Notes: a model not told the origin generated them from the sequence alone. DNA of 64,000 nucleotides from Lentzea albidocapillata subsp. violacea (GCF_900100275.1 NZ_FNET01000009.1:236744-300743), one strand, 5' to 3'. Positions 26,300 through 35,591 are shown, numbered from the stretch's first letter. A program made the numbers and translations.

Positions 26300-27334
26300 A
26301 TGAAGCGTCGCAACCTCACCGCCGCGGTGTGCCTCGCGCTCGCCGGTGCACTGACACTGTCCGCGTGCGGCGGTGGTGCCGCCGGCACCGGTGCCGGTGG
26401 CGTCGGCCCGATCGGCGCCGACCACCCGCGGGCCGACTCCGACTTCTGGAACTCCTACATCAAGTACTTCCCGGACAAGGCCAAGGAACTCGGGATCAAC
26501 CTGCTGAACCCGACCAACTCGCAGAACAAGGTCGAGAACCTGGTCGCCAACGCGCAGTCGTTGCAGTCGCTGGGCGCCAAGGCGATCGTGATGGCCCCGC
26601 AGGACACCGGCGCGATCGCGTCCACTTTGGACCGGCTCGACAAGGCCGGCATCCCGGTCGTCACCGTCGACACCCGTCCGGACAAGGGCAAGACCTACAT
26701 GGTCGTGCGCGCGGACAACAAGGCGTACGGCGAGAAGGCCTGCAAGTTCCTCGGCGACAAGCTGGGTGGCAAGGGCAAGGTCGTCGAGTTCCAGGGCGCG
26801 CTGTCGTCGGTCAACGGCCGCGACCGCTCCGAGGCGTTCGCCGCCTGCATGAAGCAGAACTACCCCGGCATCACGGTGTTCGAGGAGCCGACCGACTGGG
26901 ACGGCGCCAAGGCGTCCGCGGCCCTGCAGACCAGGCTGAACCAGCACCCGGACATCAACGGCATCTACATGCAGGCCGGTGGCGTGTTCCTCGCGCCGAC
27001 GCTGCAGGTGTTGAAGCAGAAGGGGTTGCTGGTCCCGCCGAGCGACCCCAAGCACGTCTTCATCGTCTCCAACGACGGCATCCCGTCGGAGCTGGAAGCC
27101 ATCCGCAAGGGCGAGATCGACGCGACCGTGTCGCAGCCGGCCGACCTCTACGCGCAGTGGGCGCTCTTCTACGCGAAGGCCGCCGTCGAGGGCAAGAAAT
27201 TCCAGCCCGGCCCGACCGACCACGACTCCACCATCGTCGATGTCGGCGGTGGCCGGCTGGAGGACCAGCTCCCGGCTCCGCTGATCACCAAGGAGAACGT
27301 CGACGACAAGGCGTTCTGGGGCAACCAGATCTGA
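26300..27334 (+). CDS. Sugar-binding lipoprotein of the L-fucose locus
   Basis: This ribose/rhamnose-type periplasmic-binding fold protein has 344 residues, with a signal peptide and lipobox LTLSAC. The mature domain has NQTNSQNK-like loops and the QPADLYAQWA hinge typical of CUT2 binding proteins. ATG 26300 follows AAAGG at 10 nt; an ATG at 26282 overlaps the SDR stop (ATGA) but lacks a ribosome site, so the start is uncertain by six codons. It is the expected receptor for the monosaccharide, probably L-fucose. Confidence 0.88.
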   Translation: MKRRNLTAAVCLALAGALTLSACGGGAAGTGAGGVGPIGADHPRADSDFWNSYIKYFPDKAKELGINLLNPTNSQNKVENLVANAQSLQSLGAKAIVMAPQDTGAIASTLDRLDKAGIPVVTVDTRPDKGKTYMVVRADNKAYGEKACKFLGDKLGGKGKVVEFQGALSSVNGRDRSEAFAACMKQNYPGITVFEEPTDWDGAKASAALQTRLNQHPDINGIYMQAGGVFLAPTLQVLKQKGLLVPPSDPKHVFIVSNDGIPSELEAIRKGEIDATVSQPADLYAQWALFYAKAAVEGKKFQPGPTDHDSTIVDVGGGRLEDQLPAPLITKENVDDKAFWGNQI

Positions 27335-28809
27335 TGAACGAGTACGCAGCTGTCGCGCGGGGCGTCACGAAGCGGTTCGGGCGCACGCTCGCGTTGGACG
27401 ACGTGGGCATCAAGATCCGGGCCGGTGAGTCGCACGCGCTCGTCGGTCGCAACGGCGCGGGCAAGTCGACGCTGGTCTCGATCCTGACCGGCATGCAGAC
27501 GCCGGACGCGGGCGAGGTCAGCTTCTTCGGCGAGCCCGCGCCGCCCGTCGCCGACAGTTCGGCCTGGCGCCGTCACGTCGCCTGCGTCTACCAGAAGTCG
27601 ACGGTCGTGCCGGAGCTTTCGGTCGCCGAGAACCTGTTCATCAACCGGCAGGACCTCGGCGGCGGCCTGATCAGCTGGAAGAAGCTTCGCGCTGAGGCCT
27701 CATCGTTGCTGGAGACCTACGACGTGGCGGTGAACCCCGAGTCGTTGGTGTCCACGCTGACCGTCGAGCAGCGGCAGCTCGTCGAGATCGCGCGGGCGTT
27801 GTCGATCGGCTCGCGCTTCGTGATCCTCGACGAACCGACCGCGCAGCTCGACGGCCCGGCGATCGAGCGGCTGTTCGACCGGATGAGGTCGCTGCAGGAC
27901 AAGGGAGTGACGTTCCTGTTCATCTCCCACCACCTGCAGGAGGTCTACGAGGTCTGCCAGACGGTGACGGTCTACCGCGACGCGCGGCACATCGTCACCG
28001 CTCCAGTGGCCGAGATGTCGAAGCCCGACCTGATCGAGGCGATGACCGGTGAGGCCGGTGGGCTGAACGTGCCCAGCGGCGACGACAGGCCGTCGTCTGC
28101 CGAGGAAGTGCTGACCGTGTCGGCGTTGAGCGGGGACCACTTCTCGGACATCTCACTGTCCGCGCGGAAAGGCGAGGTCATCGGGCTCGCGGGCAGTGCG
28201 TCGTCCGGCAAGCACGAGTTCGCGGAGACCGTCTACGGGCTGCGCAAGCCGTCTCTTGGCACGATCTCGGTGAACGGTTCGGTGGTGCGTGGAGGCGATG
28301 TTCCGGCCGCTCTGAAGGCGGGAATCGGCTGTGTACCACGGGATCGGCACCATCAGGGGCTCGTGCTGGACCTGTCGATCGCGGAGAACGCGACGATGAG
28401 CACCGCCGGTGCGTTCGTGTGGCCGTCCGCACAGCGATCGGCCGGCAGCACGGCGATCGCGTCGTACGACGTCAAGGCCGCCGGTCCGGACCAGCCGGTC
28501 TCGGACCTGTCCGGCGGCAACCAGCAGAAGGTCGTGATGGCGCGGGCGCTGGCCGGCGATCCGTCCGTGCTGGTGCTGATCAACCCGACCGCGGGTGTCG
28601 ACGTGAAGTCCAAGGAGTCGCTGCTCGGGGTCGTCGACGCGCAGGCGCGCCGGGGCAAGGCCGCGATCGTCGTCTCCGACGAGCTCGACGACCTGCGGGT
28701 CTGCGACCGTGTGCTGGTGCTGTTCCACGGCCGGGTCGTGCGGGAGTTCGCACGCGGCTGGCGCGATCAGGAACTCATTGCGGCGATTGAAGGAATGAGC
28801 TCAGAATGA
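27334..28809 (+). CDS. CUT2 sugar ABC transporter ATPase (two nucleotide-binding domains)
   Basis: This 491-residue fused double ATPase has a first domain with Walker A GRNGAGKST, a weak signature (TVEQRQLVEIARAL) and Walker B FVILDEPT. The second domain has a degenerate Walker A (GSASSGKHE) but a canonical signature DLSGGNQQKVVMARAL. One canonical and one degenerate site is normal for RbsA-like proteins. ATG 27334 shares its A with the binding-protein stop. Confidence 0.93.
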   Translation: MNEYAAVARGVTKRFGRTLALDDVGIKIRAGESHALVGRNGAGKSTLVSILTGMQTPDAGEVSFFGEPAPPVADSSAWRRHVACVYQKSTVVPELSVAENLFINRQDLGGGLISWKKLRAEASSLLETYDVAVNPESLVSTLTVEQRQLVEIARALSIGSRFVILDEPTAQLDGPAIERLFDRMRSLQDKGVTFLFISHHLQEVYEVCQTVTVYRDARHIVTAPVAEMSKPDLIEAMTGEAGGLNVPSGDDRPSSAEEVLTVSALSGDHFSDISLSARKGEVIGLAGSASSGKHEFAETVYGLRKPSLGTISVNGSVVRGGDVPAALKAGIGCVPRDRHHQGLVLDLSIAENATMSTAGAFVWPSAQRSAGSTAIASYDVKAAGPDQPVSDLSGGNQQKVVMARALAGDPSVLVLINPTAGVDVKSKESLLGVVDAQARRGKAAIVVSDELDDLRVCDRVLVLFHGRVVREFARGWRDQELIAAIEGMSSE

Positions 28810-29816
28810 CCAAGGCCATGACGCCGGTCGCGGCACCCGCGCCTGAGAAGCAGAAGCTCCGGTTGGCGCGCTACCAGGACCTCGCGCTGGTCCCGGTGAT
28901 CATCCTCCTGCTGATCATCGGGGCGATCCTGTCGCCGATCTTCCTCACGCCGAACAACCTGATCGCCGTGCTGACCCAGCAGAGCGAGCTGTCGTTGCTG
29001 GTGCTGGGCCAGGCGATGATCCTGATCGTCGGCAAGATGGACCTGTCGCTGGAGTCGACGGTCGGTCTCGCGCCCGCGCTGGCGGTCGCGTTGATCATTC
29101 CGTCGACGGCCGGTGGGCTGGACGTAGGGTTCGCGGCGTGGCTGGCGTTGCCGCTGTGCCTGCTGATCGGCGTCGCGATCGGTGGCCTGAACGGGTTCCT
29201 GATCCTCAAGGTCGGGCTGTCCGGGTTCATGGTGACGCTGGGCATGCTGACGTTGCTGCGCGGTCTGCAGCTCGCGATCACCGAGGGCAAGTCGCTGATC
29301 GACGTGCCGGAGTCGTTCCTGTACCTGGGTTCCACGACGTGGCTCGGGCTGCCGGCGGCGGTGTGGATCTGCGTCGTCTGTTACGCGGCGGGCATCTTCG
29401 TGCTGAAGTACCTGCGCGCCGGCCGTTCGCTGTACGCGATCGGCGGCAACTCGGAGGCGGCGCGGGCCGCCGGTATCCGGGTCGACCGCGTGGTGTGGAC
29501 CGTGCTGATCATCGGTTCGGTGCTGGCCGTGATCGCGGGCATCCTGATGACCGGACGGCTCGGCTCCGTTGCCGCCACGCAGGGCGAGGGCATGATCTTC
29601 CAGGTCTTCGCGGCCGCGGTGATCGGCGGAATCTCGCTGCAGGGCGGCAAGGGCACGCTGTTCGGCGCGTTGTCCGGCGTGCTGATGCTGGGGCTTGTGG
29701 AACAGATCCTGCGGTTGCAGGGTGTTTCCGGCTTCTACATCAAGGCCTCGTACGGCGCGGTGATCATTCTCGCGCTGATCGTGACCCGGTTCGCGACCGG
29801 GCAGAAACAGGAGTGA
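28806..29816 (+). CDS. CUT2 sugar ABC transporter permease
   Basis: This RbsC-like permease has 336 residues and eight to ten membrane helices, beginning after a short cytoplasmic tail. The signatures are GQAMILIVGKMDLS and RAAGIRVDRVVW. The start overlaps the ATPase stop by 4 bp. Only one permease is encoded, so a homodimer is expected. Confidence 0.93.
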   Translation: MTKAMTPVAAPAPEKQKLRLARYQDLALVPVIILLLIIGAILSPIFLTPNNLIAVLTQQSELSLLVLGQAMILIVGKMDLSLESTVGLAPALAVALIIPSTAGGLDVGFAAWLALPLCLLIGVAIGGLNGFLILKVGLSGFMVTLGMLTLLRGLQLAITEGKSLIDVPESFLYLGSTTWLGLPAAVWICVVCYAAGIFVLKYLRAGRSLYAIGGNSEAARAAGIRVDRVVWTVLIIGSVLAVIAGILMTGRLGSVAATQGEGMIFQVFAAAVIGGISLQGGKGTLFGALSGVLMLGLVEQILRLQGVSGFYIKASYGAVIILALIVTRFATGQKQE

Positions 29817-29819
29817 GCG

Positions 29820-30131
29820 TTGGAGACCGTTGCGTTGCACACCCGGCTTCGCGAGGGACGCGAGGCCGACTACGACCGCATCCACGCGACGATTCCCTTG
29901 GAACTGGACGGGGCGCTGCGCGAGGCCGGGGTGTCGTCGTGGCGGATCTGGCGTTCTGGGCGCGAGCTGTTCCACCTCGTCGAGGTCGATGACTTCCGCG
30001 CGATGCGCGCCTATCTGGCCGAGCACCCCGCCAACGTTCCATGGCAGGCTCGGATGGCCGAACTGCTGGAGGTCGAGGACGACTACTCCGGCGCCGAACC
30101 CGCTGTGCGACTCGTGTGGGAGCTGCCGTGA
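29820..30131 (+). CDS. L-rhamnose/L-fucose mutarotase family protein
   Basis: This small ferredoxin-fold enzyme of 103 residues interconverts sugar anomers. Conserved features are the His in ALHTRLREG, the DYDRIH helix start, and the WRIWRSG and HPANVPWQ segments. TTG 29820 is used because AGGAG lies 6 nt upstream and no in-frame ATG/GTG fits. The last bases overlap the dehydrogenase start (GTGA). It likely supplies the beta anomer of L-fucose to the next enzyme. Confidence 0.88.
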   Translation: METVALHTRLREGREADYDRIHATIPLELDGALREAGVSSWRIWRSGRELFHLVEVDDFRAMRAYLAEHPANVPWQARMAELLEVEDDYSGAEPAVRLVWELP

Positions 30132-31084
30132 AGGTCGCTGTTTCTCGTCTTGGCTTCGGTGCCGCGCCGATCGGGAACCTGTACCGGGAGACGCCCGATG
30201 CCGATGCCCTCGGTGCGGTGGAGGCGGCATGGGCTGCCGGCGTCCGGTACTTCGACACGGCGCCGCACTACGGGCTCGGGTTGTCGGAGCGCCGGCTCGG
30301 TGAGGCACTGGCCGGCAAGCCGCGCGACGAGTACGTGATCTCGACGAAGATCGGGCGGGTGCTGGAGCCGTTCGACGGCACCGGGCTCGACGACGAGGGC
30401 TTCGCGGTGCCGCGGACGTTCCGGCGGATCCGGGACTACTCGGCAGATGGTGTTCGCCGATCCATCGAGTCCTCTTTGGAGCGTCTCGGAACCGACCGGG
30501 TGGAGATCGTTTATATCCACGATCCGGACGACTACTGGGATGCGGCTTTCGGCGAGGCCTATCCGGCGCTGGAGGAGTTGCGGTCGCAGGGCGTCGTGGG
30601 CGCGATCGGCGTCGGGATGAACCAGTGGGAGATGCCGGAGCGGTTCGTCCGCGAGACCGACATCGACGTGGTGATGCTGGCCGGGCGGTACACGTTGCTG
30701 GAACAGCCTGCGCTGCCGTCGTTCCTGCCCGCCTGCGTCGAGCGAGGTGTTTCGGTGGTGGCCTGCGGGGTGTTCAACTCCGGCCTGCTGTCGAAGCCCG
30801 TCGTGGCCGCCGACGCCAAGTACGACTACGAAGAGGCTCCTGCCGCTCTGGTGGCGCGGGCTCGGGCGATCGCGTCGGTCTGCGAGCGGCACGGGGTGAC
30901 GTTGCCCGAGGTAGCGATCCAGTTCGCGCTCGGGCATCCCGCCGTGGTGTCGGTCGTGATCGGCTCGCGCAACGCCTCACAGATGACCTCGAACGCCGCC
31001 TACTTCTCGGCTTCGATCCCGGCCGGCCTGTGGGAGGAGCTGAAGTCGTTGGGACTGCTGGGTACGGAGGTTCCGACGCCGTGA
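30128..31084 (+). CDS. Aldo/keto reductase, probable L-fucose dehydrogenase
   Basis: This 318-residue aldo/keto reductase of the galactose/fucose dehydrogenase type has active-site Asp and Tyr in YFDTAPHYG, Lys in STKIGR and His in VYIHDP. The C-terminal cofactor loop is VVIGSRNASQM. It overlaps genes on both sides by 4 bp. Oxidation of L-fucose to L-fuconolactone is the first step needed by the operon. The sugar specificity is inferred from context. Confidence 0.88.
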   Translation: MKVAVSRLGFGAAPIGNLYRETPDADALGAVEAAWAAGVRYFDTAPHYGLGLSERRLGEALAGKPRDEYVISTKIGRVLEPFDGTGLDDEGFAVPRTFRRIRDYSADGVRRSIESSLERLGTDRVEIVYIHDPDDYWDAAFGEAYPALEELRSQGVVGAIGVGMNQWEMPERFVRETDIDVVMLAGRYTLLEQPALPSFLPACVERGVSVVACGVFNSGLLSKPVVAADAKYDYEEAPAALVARARAIASVCERHGVTLPEVAIQFALGHPAVVSVVIGSRNASQMTSNAAYFSASIPAGLWEELKSLGLLGTEVPTP

Positions 31085-31911
31085 TCGTCGACGCTCACCA
31101 CCACCTGTGGGATCTGTCCGTCCGGGACCAGGGCTGGATCACCGATCCCCCGATGGGCGTGCTCCGGCGGTCGTTCCTGGAGCCGGATTTCGTCGCCGCC
31201 GCACCCGCGGTCTCCACATCCGTGCTGGTGCAGACGGTGTGCGTGCCGGAGGAGACGCCGGAGTTTCTGGCCATCGCCGCGTCTTCGGACGTCGTCGGCG
31301 CGGTGGTGGGCTGGACGGACCTGACCTCGGCTGCCGTCGGCGACTCGTTGGCCGCGTTGGTGGACAGTCCCGATGGTTCGTGGCTGCGCGGGATCCGGCA
31401 CCAGGTACAGAGCGAGCCTGACCCGGAGTGGTTGTGCCGCAAGGACGTCTGGCACGGACTGGCGGCCGTCGGTGCTGCCGGGCTGGTCTACGAACTGCTG
31501 ACGGTGCCGCGCCAGATGCCGGCCGCGCGCCGGACCGTGGCGGCGTTGCCGCAGGTCGAGTTCGTGGTGGAACACTGTTCCAAGCCCGCGATCGGTGCCG
31601 ATCCGGGGGAGTGGGCCGAGCTGATCCGGTCGCTGGCGGCGCACGAGAACGTGACGTGCAAGCTGTCCGGCCTGGTCACCGAGGCCGACTGGAAGTCGTG
31701 GGACGTGGCAACGCTCCGGCCGTACTTCGAGGTCGTGCTGGACGCGTTCGGGCCTGAGCGGCTGATGTTCGGCTCGGACTGGCCCGTGTGCCTGCTGGCG
31801 GCCACCTACGAGGAATGGCTTGGTGCGGCTCGGGAGCTGGTCGCCGAGCTGTCGCCCGACGAGCAGGCCGCGATCTTCTCGAGCACTGCTCGCCGGGTCT
31901 ACGGGCTCTAG
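31081..31911 (+). CDS. L-fuconolactonase-type amidohydrolase
   Basis: This amidohydrolase-2 TIM-barrel protein has 276 residues. The metal site opens with DAHHHLWD, with EHCSKP mid-protein and GSDWPVC near the end. This is the pattern of the COG3618 lactonases that hydrolyse L-fucono-1,5-lactone or L-rhamnono-lactone. GTG 31081 overlaps the dehydrogenase stop. It is the last gene of the operon; its TAG overlaps the stop of the convergent dapA-like gene. Confidence 0.9.
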   Translation: MIVDAHHHLWDLSVRDQGWITDPPMGVLRRSFLEPDFVAAAPAVSTSVLVQTVCVPEETPEFLAIAASSDVVGAVVGWTDLTSAAVGDSLAALVDSPDGSWLRGIRHQVQSEPDPEWLCRKDVWHGLAAVGAAGLVYELLTVPRQMPAARRTVAALPQVEFVVEHCSKPAIGADPGEWAELIRSLAAHENVTCKLSGLVTEADWKSWDVATLRPYFEVVLDAFGPERLMFGSDWPVCLLAATYEEWLGAARELVAELSPDEQAAIFSSTARRVYGL

Positions 31912-32765
31912 AACAGCGCCTTCAGCTCGTTGATCAGCTCGGGAGTCGCTCCGGCGAGCGGTTCGCGGACCGGGCCCGCCGGCAGGCCGAGCAGGGTGAG
32001 CGCGGCCTTGACGGCGACGGCACCGGGTTCGCGGGTCATGATCGCAGTGATCACCGGCAGCAACGCCTGGTGGCGGCGCAGGGCTTCCTTGTTGTCGCCC
32101 TCGTCGTAGGCGTCGAGCATCGCCCTGATCTCGTTGCCGACGACGTGGCCGACGGTGCTGACCGTGCCGACGCCGCCGATCGAGTACAGCGGCAGGATCA
32201 GCTCGTCGTTGCCGGAGTAGAAGTCGAGGCCGGTCTCGGCGATCACGCGCGCGGTCGCGAGCAGGTCGACCTTGCAGTCCTTCACGCCGACGATCCGCGG
32301 GTGTTCGGCGAGCCGGAGCAGCGTCTCGGTCTCGATCGCGGTGCCGGTGCGGCCGGGGATGTCGTAGAGCAGCGCCGGGAGGCCGGACGCGTTCGCCACC
32401 TGCCTGAAGTGGTTCTCGACGCCTTCCTGCGTGGGCTTGCTGTAGTAGGGCGTGACGACGAGCAGGCCGTCGGCGCCGTTCTCCTCGGCGCTTCGGGCGA
32501 GCTCGATGGTGTGGCGCGTGGAGTTGGTGCCGACGCCCGCGAGGATCTGTGTGCGGTCGCCGACGGCCTCCTTGACGGCCCTGATGATCTGCGTCTTCTC
32601 GGTGTCCGTGGTGGTGGGCGCCTCGCCGGTCGTGCCGTTGACGACCAGCCCGTCCGCGCCACCCTTGTCGACGAGGTGCGCCGCCAGCTCCTGCGCACCC
32701 TTGAGGTCCAGGTCACCGTCGGGGGTGAACGGGGTGACCATCGCTACCAGCACTCGTCCGAACAT
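31908..32765 (-). CDS. dapA: 4-hydroxy-tetrahydrodipicolinate synthase (DapA)
   Basis: This 285-residue class I aldolase has the substrate-binding NGTTGE, the catalytic Tyr in TPYYSKP and in LYDIPGRTG, and the Schiff-base Lys in VGVKDCK. It condenses pyruvate with aspartate semialdehyde for lysine and meso-diaminopimelate. A related DapA-like sugar-acid aldolase remains possible because it adjoins a sugar-acid operon, but the TPYYSKP segment favours DapA. It is divergent from a LysR gene with a 71-bp gap. Confidence 0.85.
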   Translation of the reverse strand: MFGRVLVAMVTPFTPDGDLDLKGAQELAAHLVDKGGADGLVVNGTTGEAPTTTDTEKTQIIRAVKEAVGDRTQILAGVGTNSTRHTIELARSAEENGADGLLVVTPYYSKPTQEGVENHFRQVANASGLPALLYDIPGRTGTAIETETLLRLAEHPRIVGVKDCKVDLLATARVIAETGLDFYSGNDELILPLYSIGGVGTVSTVGHVVGNEIRAMLDAYDEGDNKEALRRHQALLPVITAIMTREPGAVAVKAALTLLGLPAGPVREPLAGATPELINELKALF

Positions 32766-32836
32766 GACTCCAGCGTGACTCCAGTCTTCGCAAAGTTCCA
32801 GTTAGAAGTTCTGCCCGGAACGTTAAGCTGAGCTTT

Positions 32837-33715
32837 GTGTTGGATGTGCGAAGGCTCCGATTGCTCCACGCCCTGTCGGTCCACGGCACGGTCACCGCCG
32901 CCGCGGAGGCCCTGCACGTGACCTCTCCGGCCGTGTCCCAGCAGCTGGCCGCGCTGGAACGGGAGGCCGGCGTGGCCCTGGTCGAACGGGAGGGGCGCCG
33001 GCTGGTGCTCACCCGCGCCGGGCACGTGCTGGCGGCACACACCCAGCTGGTTCTCGACCAACTGGCCGCGGCGGAGGCGGACCTGGCGTCGCTGCGCACG
33101 TCCGTGTCCGGCGCCGTGCGCGTCGGCGCGTTCGTGTCGGTCGCAGCCTTGCTGCCGCGCGTGATCCAGGTGCTGCGGTCGGCGCACGGGTCCGATGTGG
33201 ACCTGTTCGTGCACGAGATGGAACCCGAGGCGTCACTGCCCGCGTTGCGGCGCGGGGACATCGACATCGCGGTGATCCACTCGTACAACATCATGCCGCG
33301 CTCGCTGCCCGAGTCCTGCGAGTCGTTCGAGTTGTTCGTGGAACCGGTCAACGTGGCGCTGCCGTTGAGCGATCCCTTGGTACAGCAGGATTTGGTGGAC
33401 CTGTCCGTGCTGGCCGACCGGCCGTGGATCATGCCGCGCACCGACGCGTCGTGCCACGAGCTGACGCAGCGGGCGTGCGGTGCCGCCGGGTTCGTGCCCC
33501 GGGCGCAGGCCTACTGCGACGACTTCGGGGTGATGTGCGGGCTGGTCGAGGCCGGGCTGGGGGTCGCACTGGTGCCGTCCGTGGCCCGGCGGCCCGGGGT
33601 GGCGTTGCGGCCGTTGAAACAGCAGATCTTCCGGACGGTCTCGGCCGTGGTGCGGAACCGGGCGGACGGTCAGCCAGCCGTTCGGGTGGTCTTGGAACAG
33701 CTCCGGCAGGTCTAG
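32837..33715 (+). CDS. LysR-family regulator, divergent from dapA
   Basis: This 292-residue protein has a winged helix-turn-helix (DVRRLRLLHALSVHGTVTAA, about 2-60) and an effector domain. GTG 32837 has no clear ribosome site, so a leaderless transcript is possible. The 71-bp gap to dapA contains a repeated GTGACTCCAG (TGACTCCAG at 32764-32772 region and again) and AAGTTC repeats 13 bp apart, candidate binding sites. It may couple dapA expression to a lysine-related signal; this is inference. Confidence 0.88.
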   Translation: MLDVRRLRLLHALSVHGTVTAAAEALHVTSPAVSQQLAALEREAGVALVEREGRRLVLTRAGHVLAAHTQLVLDQLAAAEADLASLRTSVSGAVRVGAFVSVAALLPRVIQVLRSAHGSDVDLFVHEMEPEASLPALRRGDIDIAVIHSYNIMPRSLPESCESFELFVEPVNVALPLSDPLVQQDLVDLSVLADRPWIMPRTDASCHELTQRACGAAGFVPRAQAYCDDFGVMCGLVEAGLGVALVPSVARRPGVALRPLKQQIFRTVSAVVRNRADGQPAVRVVLEQLRQV

Positions 33716-33763
33716 GCGTAGTGAGAATCTCAGATTCCAGATCACGCCGATACCGTTTCATTC

Positions 33764-34576
33764 GTGTCCGAACCCACGTTCCGGCAGAGACGGCTAGGCA
33801 GGGCTCTTCAGTTGCTGCGCGAGAGGGCACGTCTCAGCCAAAAGGACATCGCCGAGCGGCTGCGCTACAACATCGCGAAGGTCAGTCGCATCGAGAACGG
33901 CCAGGTGCCGGACTACAGCGCGTTCGAGACGATGCTCGACGTCTACGGCGTCATCGCCGACGATCAAGAGCCATACGTCGAGATGTGGCAGCTTGCCGAA
34001 GAGAAGGCCTGGTGGCACCAGTACCGGCTGGAGGATCAGGGCTACATCAGCCTTGAGCACGACGCCGCGGTGATCCTGACTTTCCAGGCGAGCTACGTCC
34101 CTGGCCTGCTGCAGACGAAGAGGTATATGCGTGCGCTGTTCGCCAGCGTGCGGTCGCCGCGGTCGAAGAAGTGGGTCGAGGACCAGATCGCGATTCGAAC
34201 ACGCCGACGGCAGCGCCTTGAGAGTGACAAGCCGGTCCGGTACCACGCGATCATCATGGAATCCGCGCTTCGCCACGCAGACCGGGAACAGCTGTCGTAC
34301 ATCAACGAGGTGGCCGGGCTGCCCACCGTCACAGTGCAGGTCATCCCGGACTCCGTGGGTCTGCACGAGGGGTACAACGGTTCGTTCACCCTGCTGGACT
34401 TTCCTTACCCCAGCGACCCCCGCGTGCTGTACGTCGAGCACACCGAAGGGTCGATCCACATCGAGGATCCGGCTCGGGTGAAGTCGGCTACCCTTACTTT
34501 CAAGCACCTCTCGAAGCTGGCGTTGATCCCCGAAAAATCCGCCGCGTTGATCGGGAGGCTGGCTGCCGAGAGGTAG
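33764..34576 (+). CDS. XRE-family regulator with DUF5753 domain
   Basis: This 270-residue protein has a helix-turn-helix at about 17-60 (ARLSQKDIAERLRYNIAKVS) and a DUF5753 sensor part (about 95-265) with YVPGLLQTKRYMRAL. It uses GTG 33764 and is followed 8 nt later by its DUF397 partner. It is a second, independent XRE/DUF397 pair in the window. Targets are unknown. Confidence 0.9.
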   Translation: MSEPTFRQRRLGRALQLLRERARLSQKDIAERLRYNIAKVSRIENGQVPDYSAFETMLDVYGVIADDQEPYVEMWQLAEEKAWWHQYRLEDQGYISLEHDAAVILTFQASYVPGLLQTKRYMRALFASVRSPRSKKWVEDQIAIRTRRRQRLESDKPVRYHAIIMESALRHADREQLSYINEVAGLPTVTVQVIPDSVGLHEGYNGSFTLLDFPYPSDPRVLYVEHTEGSIHIEDPARVKSATLTFKHLSKLALIPEKSAALIGRLAAER

Positions 34577-34584
34577 GGATCGAA

Positions 34585-34770
34585 GTGTCCGTCGTGTGGC
34601 GCAAGAGCAGTCGCAGCAACAGCGGGGGCAACGGCGACTGCGTCGAGGTGTCGCTCGGCAGCTCCACAGCGTTCGTGCGTGACTCCAAGAACAAGCCATC
34701 GACCATCGCGGTTCCCGGCTGGGATGCGTTCCTGGACGCGGTCAAGCGTGGAGACCTAGGCCAGGTCTGA
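34585..34770 (+). CDS. DUF397 small protein
   Basis: This 61-residue partner of the preceding XRE regulator has the signature VWRKSSRSNSGGNGDCVEV and a C-terminal WDAFLDAVKRG helix. GTG 34585 lies 8 nt after the regulator stop. Its 3' end overlaps the convergent GntR gene by 15 bp. Confidence 0.9.
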   Translation: MSVVWRKSSRSNSGGNGDCVEVSLGSSTAFVRDSKNKPSTIAVPGWDAFLDAVKRGDLGQV

Positions 34771-35430
34771 CAGCCACTGCTCGACGCCGGCCACGTGCAC
34801 CGTGGACCAGCTGCGCGCGAGTTCCGGCTGGTGTGCGGCCAGCGCGTCGACGATGGCGCGGTGCTCGGCGACCGTGCGGTCCACGGCGTTCGACTGGGTG
34901 ATGCCGCGCCAGATGCGGACGCGGACGGTCGGGCCGGCCAGCGTGTCGAGGAGCTGGGCCAGGTAGGCGTTGCCCGAGCACTGGGCGATGGCGCGGTGGA
35001 AGTCGAGGTCGTGCTCGACCAGTTCCTCCACGGACTTCGCGCCTTCGGCCGCGTCGCAGAGGGCGCGGAGCTTGATGATCTCCTCCGGGTCGACGCGCTG
35101 GGCGGCCATCGCGGCCGCAGCGGGCTCGAGAATCCGGCGTACCTGGAGAACTTCCAGCACCGAATCTTCGCCGCGGTGCAGGTCGAGCACGAAGGAAAGC
35201 GCGCCGAGCAGGTCGTCCGCGCGAAGTGACGAGACGTACGTGCCGTCGCCCTGGCGGACGTCCAACACCCGGACGAGTGACAGTGCCTTCACGGCCTCGC
35301 GCAGCGAGTTGCGCGACAGGCCGAGACGTTCTGCCAGGTCAGCCTCACGCGGGAGGCGGTCGCCGGGCTTGAGCTCGCCCGAAACGATCATCTCCTTGAC
35401 GCGCAGGATCGCATCGTCAGTGACTGCCAC
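34756..35430 (-). CDS. GntR regulator, FadR subfamily (FCD domain)
   Basis: This 224-residue protein has a winged helix-turn-helix at about 5-70 (LPREADLAERLGLSRNSLRE) and an all-helical FCD sensor with the metal/effector residues of HDLDFHRAI and EHRAIVDAL. GTG 35430 is chosen for family length; the frame stays open to 35529. It is divergent from nagA across 189 bp. FadR-type regulators often sense sugar acids, so it could control either nagA or the L-fucose operon, whose promoter carries a suitable palindrome. Confidence 0.88.
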   Translation of the reverse strand: MAVTDDAILRVKEMIVSGELKPGDRLPREADLAERLGLSRNSLREAVKALSLVRVLDVRQGDGTYVSSLRADDLLGALSFVLDLHRGEDSVLEVLQVRRILEPAAAAMAAQRVDPEEIIKLRALCDAAEGAKSVEELVEHDLDFHRAIAQCSGNAYLAQLLDTLAGPTVRVRIWRGITQSNAVDRTVAEHRAIVDALAAHQPELARSWSTVHVAGVEQWLSDLA

Positions 35431-35591
35431 GGCACCCTCAACTCGTCGTAGACCTCGGATGTCTGGGGGCCAGTATGCGCCACGGATGGTCATCTTCGTG
35501 GCATCCCGGTCTTTTCGGGCCTGATTCACCAGGTGCTATGTAAGATGGTTATCTCTTAACGAAGCGTGACGCGGACCTCTGTTGTGGCCAT

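Noticed and set aside
31908..32765. DapA-like gene as part of the L-fucose pathway
   Set aside because: It is convergent to the operon, all pathway steps are already covered, and its active-site sequence is that of DapA.
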